DNA from: Candidatus Aenigmatarchaeota archaeon
GTDB lineage: Archaea > Aenigmatarchaeota > Aenigmatarchaeia > Aenigmatarchaeales > SZUA-1535
Direction: 5' to 3'
Length of the DNA stretch: 13,390 bases
Assembly (NCBI GenBank): GCA_015521535.1
Contig: WAOA01000038.1
Location: 1-13,390, forward strand
In this document: positions 7,005-13,384 of the stretch, piece by piece
How positions within the stretch are numbered: the first letter of the stretch is position 1
How the letters are laid out: each line of letters opens with the position of its first letter
The notes under the pieces: model-generated
The model's database searches: none
The model's input: only the letters and a program-made list of their open reading frames with translations
What the model was told of the DNA's origin: nothing
Position numbers and translations under genes: made by a program

Positions 7005-7031
7005 TAATTTTATGATGTCATCTTCTCTTAA
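7005..7031. repeat. 27-nt near-copy of aEF-1-alpha codons 34-42
   Basis: 26 of 27 bases match 5789-5815, which is exactly nine codons (L-R-E-D-D-I-R-K-L) of aEF-1-alpha on the minus strand; the one difference is position 7012 versus 5796. The copy lies outside any gene and in the same orientation. A plus-strand transcript through it would be antisense to the aEF-1-alpha mRNA. Confidence 0.7.
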
Positions 7032-7067
7032 GTTTCACTCTCATTAGAATTGATATAATTTTTGGAA

Positions 7068-7080
7068 ATAAAAAAAAGGA
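7068..7080 (-). terminator. T-tract terminator of the membrane-protein operon
   Basis: On the minus strand the sequence TCCTTTTTTTTTATTTCC lies about 30-45 bp past the last membrane-protein stop (7109), a typical U-rich archaeal termination signal. No strong hairpin precedes it. Confidence 0.45.
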
Positions 7081-7108
7081 AACTAATTTTATCTTTTCTT
7101 TAATGATT

Positions 7109-7612
7109 TCAACCGCCTCCCTTTCCCTCTCCTTTTCCTCCACCTTCAGAAGCCATCCATGCAATCGCTGCAATTACTATGATCAGGAAAAATATCGTAT
7201 TCCAATCGATGTTAAACACCGCTCCGCTCCATCCGAGTAATTGAAGACCGCCCGCTGACACAAATATCGCTACTGCTATTAATATAAGCGCTACTAAGAA
7301 TATGTGTTTTTTGTACGTTTCACCGACTATATGCTCTCCTGTTTTAAATCCCGAAACTTCCAAAAGCACTAAAAGCACAAGTATCCCTATTATTATCAAA
7401 AGCATATCTCCTGCCATTTGAGAAAGTACTGTAAGTATTTCTGCCGGCTGGCTCATGAGCACGAGAAAACCAGAGACTATCGCTATTACACTTCTCGCTG
7501 ATTTAGACTTCGGTATTTCTACTTGTGCCAATACTCCGTATACTATCGCATAGGTTAGAAGCCATAGCAATATCTCAGGAAGTCCTATCTCGGCAGGGTT
7601 TAATGTAGCCAT
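7109..7612 (-). CDS. Small multi-pass membrane protein, paralog 3 of 3, Gly/Lys-rich tail
   Basis: 167 aa from the ATG at 7612. A ten-codon extension to 7642 would overlap the upstream gene and bypass the GGTGGT ribosome-binding site. About five hydrophobic segments are visible: 13-30, 41-56, 69-87, 103-119 and 138-153. TM1 ends in the motif YGVL, TM2 begins SARSVIAI, and TM3 ends LLEVSG, a pattern shared with the two genes upstream. The C-terminus is a low-complexity tail of Gly, Lys and Glu (156-167) that would be soluble. The start lies 1 nt after the TAG of the preceding gene, so the two are co-transcribed and probably translationally coupled. I do not recognise a functional family; a pore, scaffold or envelope role would be speculation. 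Confidence 0.8.
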   Translation of the reverse strand: MATLNPAEIGLPEILLWLLTYAIVYGVLAQVEIPKSKSARSVIAIVSGFLVLMSQPAEILTVLSQMAGDMLLIIIGILVLLVLLEVSGFKTGEHIVGETYKKHIFLVALILIAVAIFVSAGGLQLLGWSGAVFNIDWNTIFFLIIVIAAIAWMASEGGGKGEGKGGG

Positions 7613-7613
7613 A

Positions 7614-8108
7614 CTACTTACCACCTTTTTCCTCTTTTGCAAAGATCCATAATATAAATGCTATTAAAAGTATAAATATTACTGTAATTATTGAACCTTC
7701 CGAAAGAAACACAGTGATAGGTATTATCGATGCGGCTCCGCTTCCTAAAAATATGAAAAATACTATAGCGCCAACAAGAAGCAAAATTATTTCTGCGTGC
7801 TTGGAAAGCAGTTCACCGCTTTTTATTCCCATGAGCTCTAAAAATATTACAATCAAAAGAAAAATAAATCCTATTACTATTAAAGAAGATACTATGTTTT
7901 CTATGATTAAAGGTATGGGTGAACCTACTGCTGCAAGAACTATGAGAAAGCCGGATGCTATTGAAATAACGCCTCTCGCAGAATACGATTCTGGCATTTT
8001 TATTTTTGTTAGAATTCCATAAATTATCGCTATAGAAAGCATCCAAATTAAAATGAGATCGAAGCCTATTGCTTTAAGATTCAGGAATAAATCTTCTATT
8101 GTTGTCAT
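7614..8108 (-). CDS. Small multi-pass membrane protein, paralog 2 of 3
   Basis: 164 aa, ATG at 8108 preceded by GGGGTGA at good spacing. Hydrophobic segments at about 17-34, 45-62, 71-93, 106-122 and 138-157. TM1 ends IIYGIL, TM2 begins SARGVISI, TM3 ends FLELMG, and the protein finishes with a short charged tail EEKGGK. The order and motifs match the neighbours on both sides, so this is the middle member of a tandem family. No cleavable signal peptide or catalytic motif is seen. Function unknown. Its last codons supply the ribosome-binding site of the next gene. Confidence 0.82.
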   Translation of the reverse strand: MTTIEDLFLNLKAIGFDLILIWMLSIAIIYGILTKIKMPESYSARGVISIASGFLIVLAAVGSPIPLIIENIVSSLIVIGFIFLLIVIFLELMGIKSGELLSKHAEIILLLVGAIVFFIFLGSGAASIIPITVFLSEGSIITVIFILLIAFILWIFAKEEKGGK

Positions 8109-8156
8109 TGATTTTTCACCCCTCTATTTATTTTTCACACTTCATATACTTAAAGT

Positions 8157-8621
8157 TTAAGATGATTTCTCGCTTTTGTATGCGTGAATGAAAATTCCGA
8201 GTATAAAGCCGAGACCTGCAAGCAAAACAAGATTCTCTCCCGTACCTATTATAGGAATGTTTCTGAATTTATAAAAATAAGGAGCGGCAAGAACTATGAG
8301 TATGAGTAAGAGCACGCCGTAAATTGTCATATTGAGTACCCTGTCTTTTTCTTTTTGCTCTTTTCTTAAACCGAATGCCTCCAAAAGGAAAACCAGGAGA
8401 AAAACACCTATGAAAAAAGTGGTAAGCGAAGGTAGATAAGCGAAGAACGTTTGAACGAAAGGTGTATAGGTTGCAGAGAAGTAAGCGAATACAAATGCGA
8501 TTATCATCTGCACGGCTCTATTACCAGCGAAAACATTAGTTGCTCTAAGTACACCGAAAACTACCGCTAAGGTGAACAGGAAAGGTAACAAAAACTGCTC
8601 GTTCATTTCCGGTAAGACCAT
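8157..8621 (-). CDS. Small multi-pass membrane protein, paralog 1 of 3
   Basis: 154 aa from ATG 8621, placed 26 bp after a TATA box and with no Shine-Dalgarno, so the message is probably leaderless; an internal ATG at codon 6 is the alternative start. Hydrophobic segments at about 11-26, 36-53, 64-84, 98-115 and 129-147. TM1 ends VFGVL, TM2 begins NRAVQMIIAF, TM3 ends LLEAFG followed by a strongly charged loop RKEQKEKDR, and the C-terminus is YKSEKSS. It is more divergent than the two downstream copies but clearly built on the same plan. It is the first gene of the cluster, with 48 bp before the next. Function unknown. Confidence 0.82.
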   Translation of the reverse strand: MVLPEMNEQFLLPFLFTLAVVFGVLRATNVFAGNRAVQMIIAFVFAYFSATYTPFVQTFFAYLPSLTTFFIGVFLLVFLLEAFGLRKEQKEKDRVLNMTIYGVLLLILIVLAAPYFYKFRNIPIIGTGENLVLLAGLGFILGIFIHAYKSEKSS

Positions 8622-9159
8622 AAAATAAAATAGAAGTAAAGGAATTTAAAATTAACACAAGTGATAGAGGCGGTGTCGGGACAAAAGTGAATTACGTGAC
8701 AAAGCACATGTACTCGGTAGTGCGGGAAAATCTCGAACCATTTCCGTGCAAAAGCGCATGCTTCGGCGTTAATTCTTTTATAACCTGCGAGAAACGCTTA
8801 TCCGGACACGACCATTAACACGGAGACCGTCAGGATCCAGCGAACTACCGTGAAAAGCGCGTAGTAAAAGCAAAGTTCGAGCAATCTAAGATATTGCTGA
8901 GAAAAAGCGAATCTCACGTTAATTCTTTTTTAAAAGAAATTATTTCCAGGTTATCTGGACGTGGCCGGAAAAGATGTCTAAAAATTCCGTAAAATCTTTA
9001 CCCGATAGACCCTGTTCGGATAAAGCGTTTTTCACACTTATTTACAAAAGAAATTACGCTTGAGTGCGCATTTTCGCGGTGCCTTCGCGAGATTTTCCAA
9101 GGTTTCCTTAGAGTATTTGCATTGTATTAATTCAAGTCACGATGAATCATTTTTGTATG
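8622..9159. other. 538-bp gene-free stretch with dispersed repeated words
   Basis: No frame gives a credible protein. It starts with the TATA box of the membrane-protein cluster (8643-8651). Inside are repeated words: CGGCGTTAATTCTTTT (8764-8779) and CACGTTAATTCTTTT (8915-8929), each preceded by an AAAAGCG box. CTTATCCGGAC (8797-8807) has a diverged partner GTTATCTGGAC (8950-8960), and CGAAC...CCGTG...AAAAGCGC occurs at 8735-8756 and again at 8841-8860. On the minus strand each TTAATTC box reads as TATA-like AAAAGAATTAACG. Composition is less AT-rich than typical archaeal spacers in this window. It may hold non-coding RNAs or decayed repeats. Confidence 0.5.
8643..8651 (-). promoter_or_regulatory. 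TATA box of the membrane-protein cluster
   Basis: Minus-strand TTTTAAATT centred about 26 bp before the ATG at 8621, consistent with a leaderless first gene. Confidence 0.5.
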
Positions 9160-10533
9160 TTATCTTCTTTTAAAAATTCTTTCCAGGTCTTTTAAATCGA
9201 AACACCAGACTTTTCTTCCTTCGAATTCATTGATTCTTTTACTGAACGACTTCGCAAAAATTACCAGGCACTCTTTTCTTTTTTCGCTGTTCCAGTTAAT
9301 GTACCTGGATTTCTCGGCTAATTTCTTGCAGACCTTCTCGGCGTTAACCCGGGATTTCCACTTGCATTCGGCGAACAGGATTTCCTTTGTCCGTTCGTTC
9401 AGAGCAACAATATCAATCTCCTTATCCTTGTGCCACCATTTGCCGATTTTGGTGAACGGGAAAATTCTGAACCGACCCTCCTTAAAAAGTCTTAAAATTA
9501 GGTCTTCGAAAACAAAGCCCAGATAGGTGTTAAAATTCTTCCTGAAAGCGTGCAGGGCACTCTCGGAAAAACCTTCTTCTATTTCGCTGAAATGCTTAGA
9601 AACGAACCTGAACCAGAATTTGGTGTAGTTATCGCTTATATCGTAAATCCCCTTCTTCCCGAACAGAGGCACGACTTTTTTTACGAATCCCAGATTCTCA
9701 AGTATTCTTAAATATGCAGATACTTCACCCGGTTTCAGATAAGAATAGTTGGCTATTTCAGTGGCTCTGTTTTTACCCAGGGATATTGCCTCAAGAACGG
9801 AAAAATAAAGACCAACGTTTCTCAATTCCTCACTGAGAATTTCTACCATTTCCCTGAAAAGGAAGGAGTGCGGATTGAAGAAAGTCCGGATAATTTCTTT
9901 TTCTGCGTCTTTGCATTCGAAAAACTCCATGTACTTCGGGATACCATCGGTAACGGAAAATATTTTTATCATCTCCTCAATGGACCTGTTTCCGTACCAT
10001 TCAAAAAAATCAGAAAACCTCAGGGGCTTTAAGAAGACTGTCCCGGTCGTCCTGCCGTAAAGCGGTGAGGAATACGAAAGGAGTTCTTTCTGAATCAATG
10101 AAACCGCCGATCCGCTCAAAATAAGAAAAACATCTTCATCCTTTAAAACTTCATCTATTATACCCTGCATTTCGCCCACAACATACGGGTTGTGTTTTAC
10201 GAGATACGAGAACTCATCGATCGCGACCACAATTCTCTTCCTTTTCAGTTTGACAATGAGTTCGAAAGCCTGCCTTAAAGAATTTATGCTTACTTTCGGG
10301 ATATCGAAAAACTCTGAGATTACGGCGGAAAATTTATCGAGGTTGTATTCGTACACCCTATTTTCGGCCAGAAAGTATATGCGGTATTTATCCTTTAAAA
10401 ACTCCTCCAGCAATCTCGACTTTCCGATTCTCCTTCTCCCAGTCAGTACTACGAACTCGAAACCCTTTCTTTTGTACGCTTCATTCAGGAATTTCATCTC
10501 AGCCTCTCTATTAACGAATCTTTTTCTAATCAT
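9160..10533 (-). CDS. Archaeal ATPase with C-terminal DUF234/PD-(D/E)XK nuclease-like domain (copy A)
   Basis: 457 aa. N-terminal STAND-like 'archaeal ATPase' domain: FVNRE start motif (6-10), Walker A GRRRIGKS (32-39), Walker B IVVAIDEF (101-108), sensor LSGS (139-142) and YGR (159-161). A winged-helix-like segment lies at about 245-300. The C-terminal domain (about 335-457) has E343 (VFED), D374 (KEIDIVAL) and E389-x-K391 (FAECKW), the acidic/Lys pattern of PD-(D/E)XK nucleases. The combination is that of the PF01637 plus DUF234 proteins abundant in archaea; their cellular role is not established, and DNA binding and cleavage are inferred. A TATA box at 10555-10564 predicts a leaderless mRNA, with a tandem palindrome between it and the start. 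It is the most diverged of three tandem copies, except over 9328-9456. Confidence 0.88.
   Translation of the reverse strand: MIRKRFVNREAEMKFLNEAYKRKGFEFVVLTGRRRIGKSRLLEEFLKDKYRIYFLAENRVYEYNLDKFSAVISEFFDIPKVSINSLRQAFELIVKLKRKRIVVAIDEFSYLVKHNPYVVGEMQGIIDEVLKDEDVFLILSGSAVSLIQKELLSYSSPLYGRTTGTVFLKPLRFSDFFEWYGNRSIEEMIKIFSVTDGIPKYMEFFECKDAEKEIIRTFFNPHSFLFREMVEILSEELRNVGLYFSVLEAISLGKNRATEIANYSYLKPGEVSAYLRILENLGFVKKVVPLFGKKGIYDISDNYTKFWFRFVSKHFSEIEEGFSESALHAFRKNFNTYLGFVFEDLILRLFKEGRFRIFPFTKIGKWWHKDKEIDIVALNERTKEILFAECKWKSRVNAEKVCKKLAEKSRYINWNSEKRKECLVIFAKSFSKRINEFEGRKVWCFDLKDLERIFKRR
9328..9456 (-). repeat. Mosaic near-identical block in copy A nuclease domain
   Basis: 9328-9402 matches copy B 10746-10820 at 72 of 75 bases, and 9377-9456 matches copy C 12213-12292 at 79 of 80. 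Identity to B stops where identity to C continues, a recombination-like junction near 9402. Confidence 0.85.
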
Positions 10534-10554
10534 GATTATATAATCGTGATTATA
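10527..10554. promoter_or_regulatory. Tandem operator-like palindromes over the start of ATPase copy A
   Basis: TAATCATGATTA (10527-10538) is a perfect 12-bp palindrome and contains the start codon. TAATCGTGATTA (10541-10552) repeats it with symmetric arms TAATC/GATTA. With the following TA each unit is 14 bp, and the two are head-to-tail. They fill the gap between the TATA box (10555-10564) and the ATG at 10533, a place where a bound repressor would block transcription. Confidence 0.5.
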
Positions 10555-10564
10555 GTTTATAAAA
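10555..10564 (-). promoter_or_regulatory. TATA box for ATPase copy A
   Basis: Minus-strand TTTTATAAAC is centred about 27 bp before the ATG at 10533, indicating a leaderless message and a transcription unit separate from copy B. Confidence 0.55.
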
Positions 10565-10599
10565 TTAACCGCCGGATACGTTTCTACCCGGTTAATTTT
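10561..10599 (-). terminator. 11-bp stem-loop at the end of ATPase copy B
   Basis: AAAATTAACCG (10561-10571) and CGGTTAATTTT (10589-10599) are perfect inverted repeats around a 17-nt loop. The stem includes the last codons and stop (TAG, 10584-10586) of copy B and is followed on the minus strand by TTTT. It may end the copy B transcript; its AT-rich arm also overlaps the copy A TATA box. Confidence 0.4.
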
Positions 10600-11975
10600 C
10601 CTATATCACTCAGATCGAAACAAAACACTGGCCTGCCTTCGAACTCGTCAATTCTTTTCGAGAAGTTTTTCGCGAACACGGTCAGGTATTCCTTTCTCTT
10701 GTCGTTATGCCACTGCACGTGCTCCGCCTTTTCAACCAGTTCTTCGCAGACCTTCTCGGCGTTAACCCGCGATTTCCACTTGCATTCTGCGAAAAGGATT
10801 TCCTTTGTCCGTTCGTTCAGCGCGACTACGTCTATTTCCCTGTCTCTGTACCACCACCTACCGATTTTTGTGAACGGAAAGATCGAAACATCGTGGAAAA
10901 CTTCTAACACAAAGTCTTCGAACTTTCTCCCAAGGTACGGATTTATTTTTTCCTTTATTTCTTTCAGCACGGCTCCGCTAAGGCCGCTTTCAAGCTGCTG
11001 TTTATTGGGGTAAACGAACCTGAGGTAAAAATCAAAAAAGTTATCCTTTAAGGAGTAGTGGGCGCCTTTACCGCGCATCGTACTTTTAAACGAATGCGTT
11101 ACCGGAAACTCCTTCCCGATTACGTTTAATTCCTCCAGTACGTAGAGGTATTTTGAAAGCAGGCTCTTGTCCAATTTTGTTGTGTTGTAAATCTCGTTAA
11201 ACGTCGTGGAACCCCCGGCTATGGATGAAAGAATGGAGAGGTAATTCGACGGATCTCTGAACTCTTCTCTCAATAAAATTTCCACCTCTTCGTAGAGAAA
11301 CTCCCCTTTGGAGAGGATTTTTTCTTCGATGTTTTTCCAGACCGACTTTTCGGGCGAGAATCTGGTAAGGTAGCCCGGAATCGTGTCTATACAAGAGTAG
11401 ACCAGTATCAAATCTTCCATCGAGTACTTCGGAAAGAATTCTCTGAGGTGTTTAACCCTTATTTTCTCGACTTTCCACTGACCCGTTCTCCTGCCGTAGA
11501 GCGGGCTTCTGTGTGAAAGGGTGTACTTTTCCATCATTCCTATGCTGGAACCGCAGAGTACGAGCATGATTTTCGTGCGTTTGAGCCTGAAATCCCAGAG
11601 TTCCTGAAGAATCGAAATAATTTCCGGAAACTTTTCAGCGATGAAAGGAAACTCGTCGATAACGAAGACCAGTCTTTTTTCCGACCTTTCCGCCAGGTAA
11701 TTGAAAACATCCTCCCAGGTGGAGAGCGGGTATTTTGTTAACGAGAGGTCTTTGAAATGTTCGATGAAAAGGCTGTTGATCCGGCGAAAGGTTTCGATTT
11801 TTGATTCTAGCCTACCCAAAAAATATATACCTCTCTTACCCTCTAGGAATCTTGTTAGGAGTTCTGTTTTTCCCACCCTTCGCCTGCCGTAAATTATGAT
11901 CAGTTCCGCTTCTTCGGAACGGTATTTTTTCTCGAGAAATTCCAGTTCATCCTTCCTGTTAACAAATTTCATCAT
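10584..11975 (-). CDS. Archaeal ATPase with C-terminal DUF234/PD-(D/E)XK nuclease-like domain (copy B)
   Basis: 463 aa from the ATG at 11975; the next codon is also ATG (11972), and a TTG seven codons upstream at 11996 is less likely. Walker A GRRRVGKT (30-37), Walker B VFVIDEF with D107-E108, sensor CGSS, then RSPLYGRRTG, a winged-helix-like middle and a nuclease-like C-terminus with FED, D382 and E397-x-K399. No residue expected for ATPase or nuclease activity is missing. Closest in the N-terminal half to copy C (both read IIYGRRRVGKTEL). GC content looks clearly higher than in copy C. A TATA-like box (11998-12005) lies inside the 3' end of copy C, so it may have its own promoter despite a gap of only 17 bp. 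Role unknown, as for copy A. Confidence 0.88.
   Translation of the reverse strand: MMKFVNRKDELEFLEKKYRSEEAELIIIYGRRRVGKTELLTRFLEGKRGIYFLGRLESKIETFRRINSLFIEHFKDLSLTKYPLSTWEDVFNYLAERSEKRLVFVIDEFPFIAEKFPEIISILQELWDFRLKRTKIMLVLCGSSIGMMEKYTLSHRSPLYGRRTGQWKVEKIRVKHLREFFPKYSMEDLILVYSCIDTIPGYLTRFSPEKSVWKNIEEKILSKGEFLYEEVEILLREEFRDPSNYLSILSSIAGGSTTFNEIYNTTKLDKSLLSKYLYVLEELNVIGKEFPVTHSFKSTMRGKGAHYSLKDNFFDFYLRFVYPNKQQLESGLSGAVLKEIKEKINPYLGRKFEDFVLEVFHDVSIFPFTKIGRWWYRDREIDVVALNERTKEILFAECKWKSRVNAEKVCEELVEKAEHVQWHNDKRKEYLTVFAKNFSKRIDEFEGRPVFCFDLSDIGKLTG
10746..10820 (-). repeat. Mosaic near-identical block in copy B nuclease domain
   Basis: The whole segment matches copy A 9328-9402 with three mismatches. 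Its part 10780-10820 is identical over 41 bases to copy C 12198-12238. Beyond 10820 copy B diverges at synonymous positions while still encoding LNERTKEILFAECKW-type sequence. Confidence 0.85.
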
Positions 11976-11992
11976 AAGTATATACTCATATT

Positions 11993-13384
11993 TCAACTAT
12001 TTAAATTTAACTTTCGCTCCAGGTCCTTTAAATCGAAGCAGCGAACCGGCCTGCCCTCGAACTCGGAAACCCGTTTAGAAAAACTCTTGGCAAACACAAC
12101 AAGGCATTCCTTCCTTTCGTCGTTATGCCATTGCACATACTTGGATTTTTCCGCAAGCTCTCTGCAGACCTTCTCAGCATTAACTTTGTTCTGCCATTTG
12201 CATTCTGCGAAAAGGATTTCCTTTGTCCGTTCGTTCAGAGCAACAATATCAATCTCCTTATCCTTGTGCCACCACTTGCCGATTTTGGTGAAATCAAATA
12301 TTTTTGTTCCCCACAGTATTTCTTCGCATATATCTTCGAACTTCTTTCCGATAAATTGATTCAAATACGGTTTAATATCATCTTCAAGCACTTTTTCTGC
12401 ATCTCCCTTTTCTATCTTTTCTATATTTGGATATACAAACCTAAACCAGAACTCAAAAAGGTTATCCGAGAGAAAATATAATCCTTTTTTACTTTTGAAG
12501 CTTTCTGTTACGGGTATTTTTCTTTGCACTATATGCAAATCCGTTAAAACCGAAAGATATTTGTTAACTATGCTTTTGCTAAGCCCGGTATCATTGCATA
12601 TACGCCCTATTTTGCGGTTTCCACGCGAAATTGAAAGAAGTATGGAAAAATAGTATCTTGGTTCTTCCAATTCCTCGCGAAGAATGAATTCCACATCTCT
12701 GTAAATAAACGAATCTTCTCTCAATATCTTGTTCTTTATATTTTCCAATGTACTTTTTTCTCTGTTGATTTCTATTAAATAAGCCGGCGTCCCGCCAAAT
12801 ACAGAGTATATTTCTATTGCTTTTTCAACATCACCAATATATTTTGCAACGTCAACGAATTTTAGAGGTTTAACAAGTATTTGCCCTGTTCTTCTGCCGT
12901 AAATCGGACTTTTGTATCCAATCATTTTTTCCATCATTGAAATAGAAGATCCACAGATAATGAGAAATATTTTTGTATTCTTGAGCTTGGTATCCCAGAA
13001 ATCCTGAAGAATGGAAAGGAGTGATTTATCTTCTTTAACCAAATAAGGAAATTCGTCTATCGCCACAACAATTCTTTCTTTTTTGCATTTTTTGAAAATA
13101 TATTCGAAAAAAGCGTCCCAGTCCTTAAATTCTATTTTTTCAAGCATCGAATCGTTAAAATAATTTGCAAGAATTTTTTTGAATCTTCTGAGCTGCAGGA
13201 TTTTCGATTCTTCTCTTGCAAGCAACCTTAAACCACGTATGCCTCTTTTTGAGAGAAATCTTTCTATCAGTTCGGTTTTCCCTACTCTTCTCCTTCCGTA
13301 AATTATCAGGAACTCGGGTTTATTGCTCTCGTATCTTTCTTTCAACATTGCGATTTCTTTCTCTCTGTTGATAAATACACTCAT
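11993..13384 (-). CDS. Archaeal ATPase with C-terminal DUF234/PD-(D/E)XK nuclease-like domain (copy C)
   Basis: 463 aa, ATG at 13384 and TGA at 11993-11995; only 6 bp of upstream DNA is present, so its promoter is outside the window. INRE start motif (5-8), Walker A GRRRVGKT (30-37), Walker B IVVAIDEF with D110-E111, sensor CGSS, KSPIYGRRTG, and a winged-helix-like region. The C-terminal nuclease-like domain has FED, D379 and E394-x-K396. It is the first and intact gene of the three-gene tandem. The 5' three-quarters are AT-rich like the core genes here, whereas the last 300 bp, encoding the nuclease core, are noticeably GC-richer and nearly identical to copy A in part. The start context ATACTT-ATG is shared with copy B. 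Function of the family is not established. Confidence 0.88.
   Translation of the reverse strand: MSVFINREKEIAMLKERYESNKPEFLIIYGRRRVGKTELIERFLSKRGIRGLRLLAREESKILQLRRFKKILANYFNDSMLEKIEFKDWDAFFEYIFKKCKKERIVVAIDEFPYLVKEDKSLLSILQDFWDTKLKNTKIFLIICGSSISMMEKMIGYKSPIYGRRTGQILVKPLKFVDVAKYIGDVEKAIEIYSVFGGTPAYLIEINREKSTLENIKNKILREDSFIYRDVEFILREELEEPRYYFSILLSISRGNRKIGRICNDTGLSKSIVNKYLSVLTDLHIVQRKIPVTESFKSKKGLYFLSDNLFEFWFRFVYPNIEKIEKGDAEKVLEDDIKPYLNQFIGKKFEDICEEILWGTKIFDFTKIGKWWHKDKEIDIVALNERTKEILFAECKWQNKVNAEKVCRELAEKSKYVQWHNDERKECLVVFAKSFSKRVSEFEGRPVRCFDLKDLERKLNLNS
11998..12005 (-). promoter_or_regulatory. Possible TATA box for ATPase copy B
   Basis: Minus-strand TTTAAATA lies 23-30 bp before the ATG at 11975, inside or just before the final codons of copy C. 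It suits a leaderless start but could be chance in AT-rich coding DNA. Confidence 0.35.
12198..12292 (-). repeat. Mosaic near-identical block in copy C nuclease domain
   Basis: 12198-12238 equals copy B 10780-10820 over 41 bases, and 12213-12292 matches copy A 9377-9456 at 79 of 80. Sequence similarity and GC content fall off sharply after 12292. Confidence 0.85.

Larger units (their letters stand above)
6692..7108. other. Gene-poor stretch between the translation operon and the membrane-protein genes
   Basis: I see no convincing protein gene here. The stretch holds the palindromic TATA box (6721-6734), a hairpin (6822-6859), the word CTTATCCGGAC (6879-6889) and GAATTAACGCCG (6911-6922). It also holds a box AAAAAGC...TAATTCTTT (6972-6998) that resembles two boxes in the other gene-poor stretch, the copy of aEF-1-alpha codons 34-42 (7005-7031) and the T-tract ending the membrane-protein operon (7068-7080). 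Both strands of 6731-6973 happen to be open: a plus-strand 57-codon Cys-rich frame starts at ATG 6800, and the opposing minus-strand frame also reads through. That is more like non-coding, structured DNA of mixed composition than two overlapping genes. A non-coding RNA on either strand is possible. Confidence 0.5.

Noticed and set aside
8865..8890. GTTCGAGC resembling a tRNA T-loop (also TTCGAAT near 6770)
   Set aside because: No 5-bp T-stem, acceptor or anticodon arm can be drawn around either.
9160..13384. ATPase trio as a transposon or CRISPR-linked locus
   Set aside because: No transposase, terminal inverted repeats around the set, or regularly spaced repeats are visible in the window.
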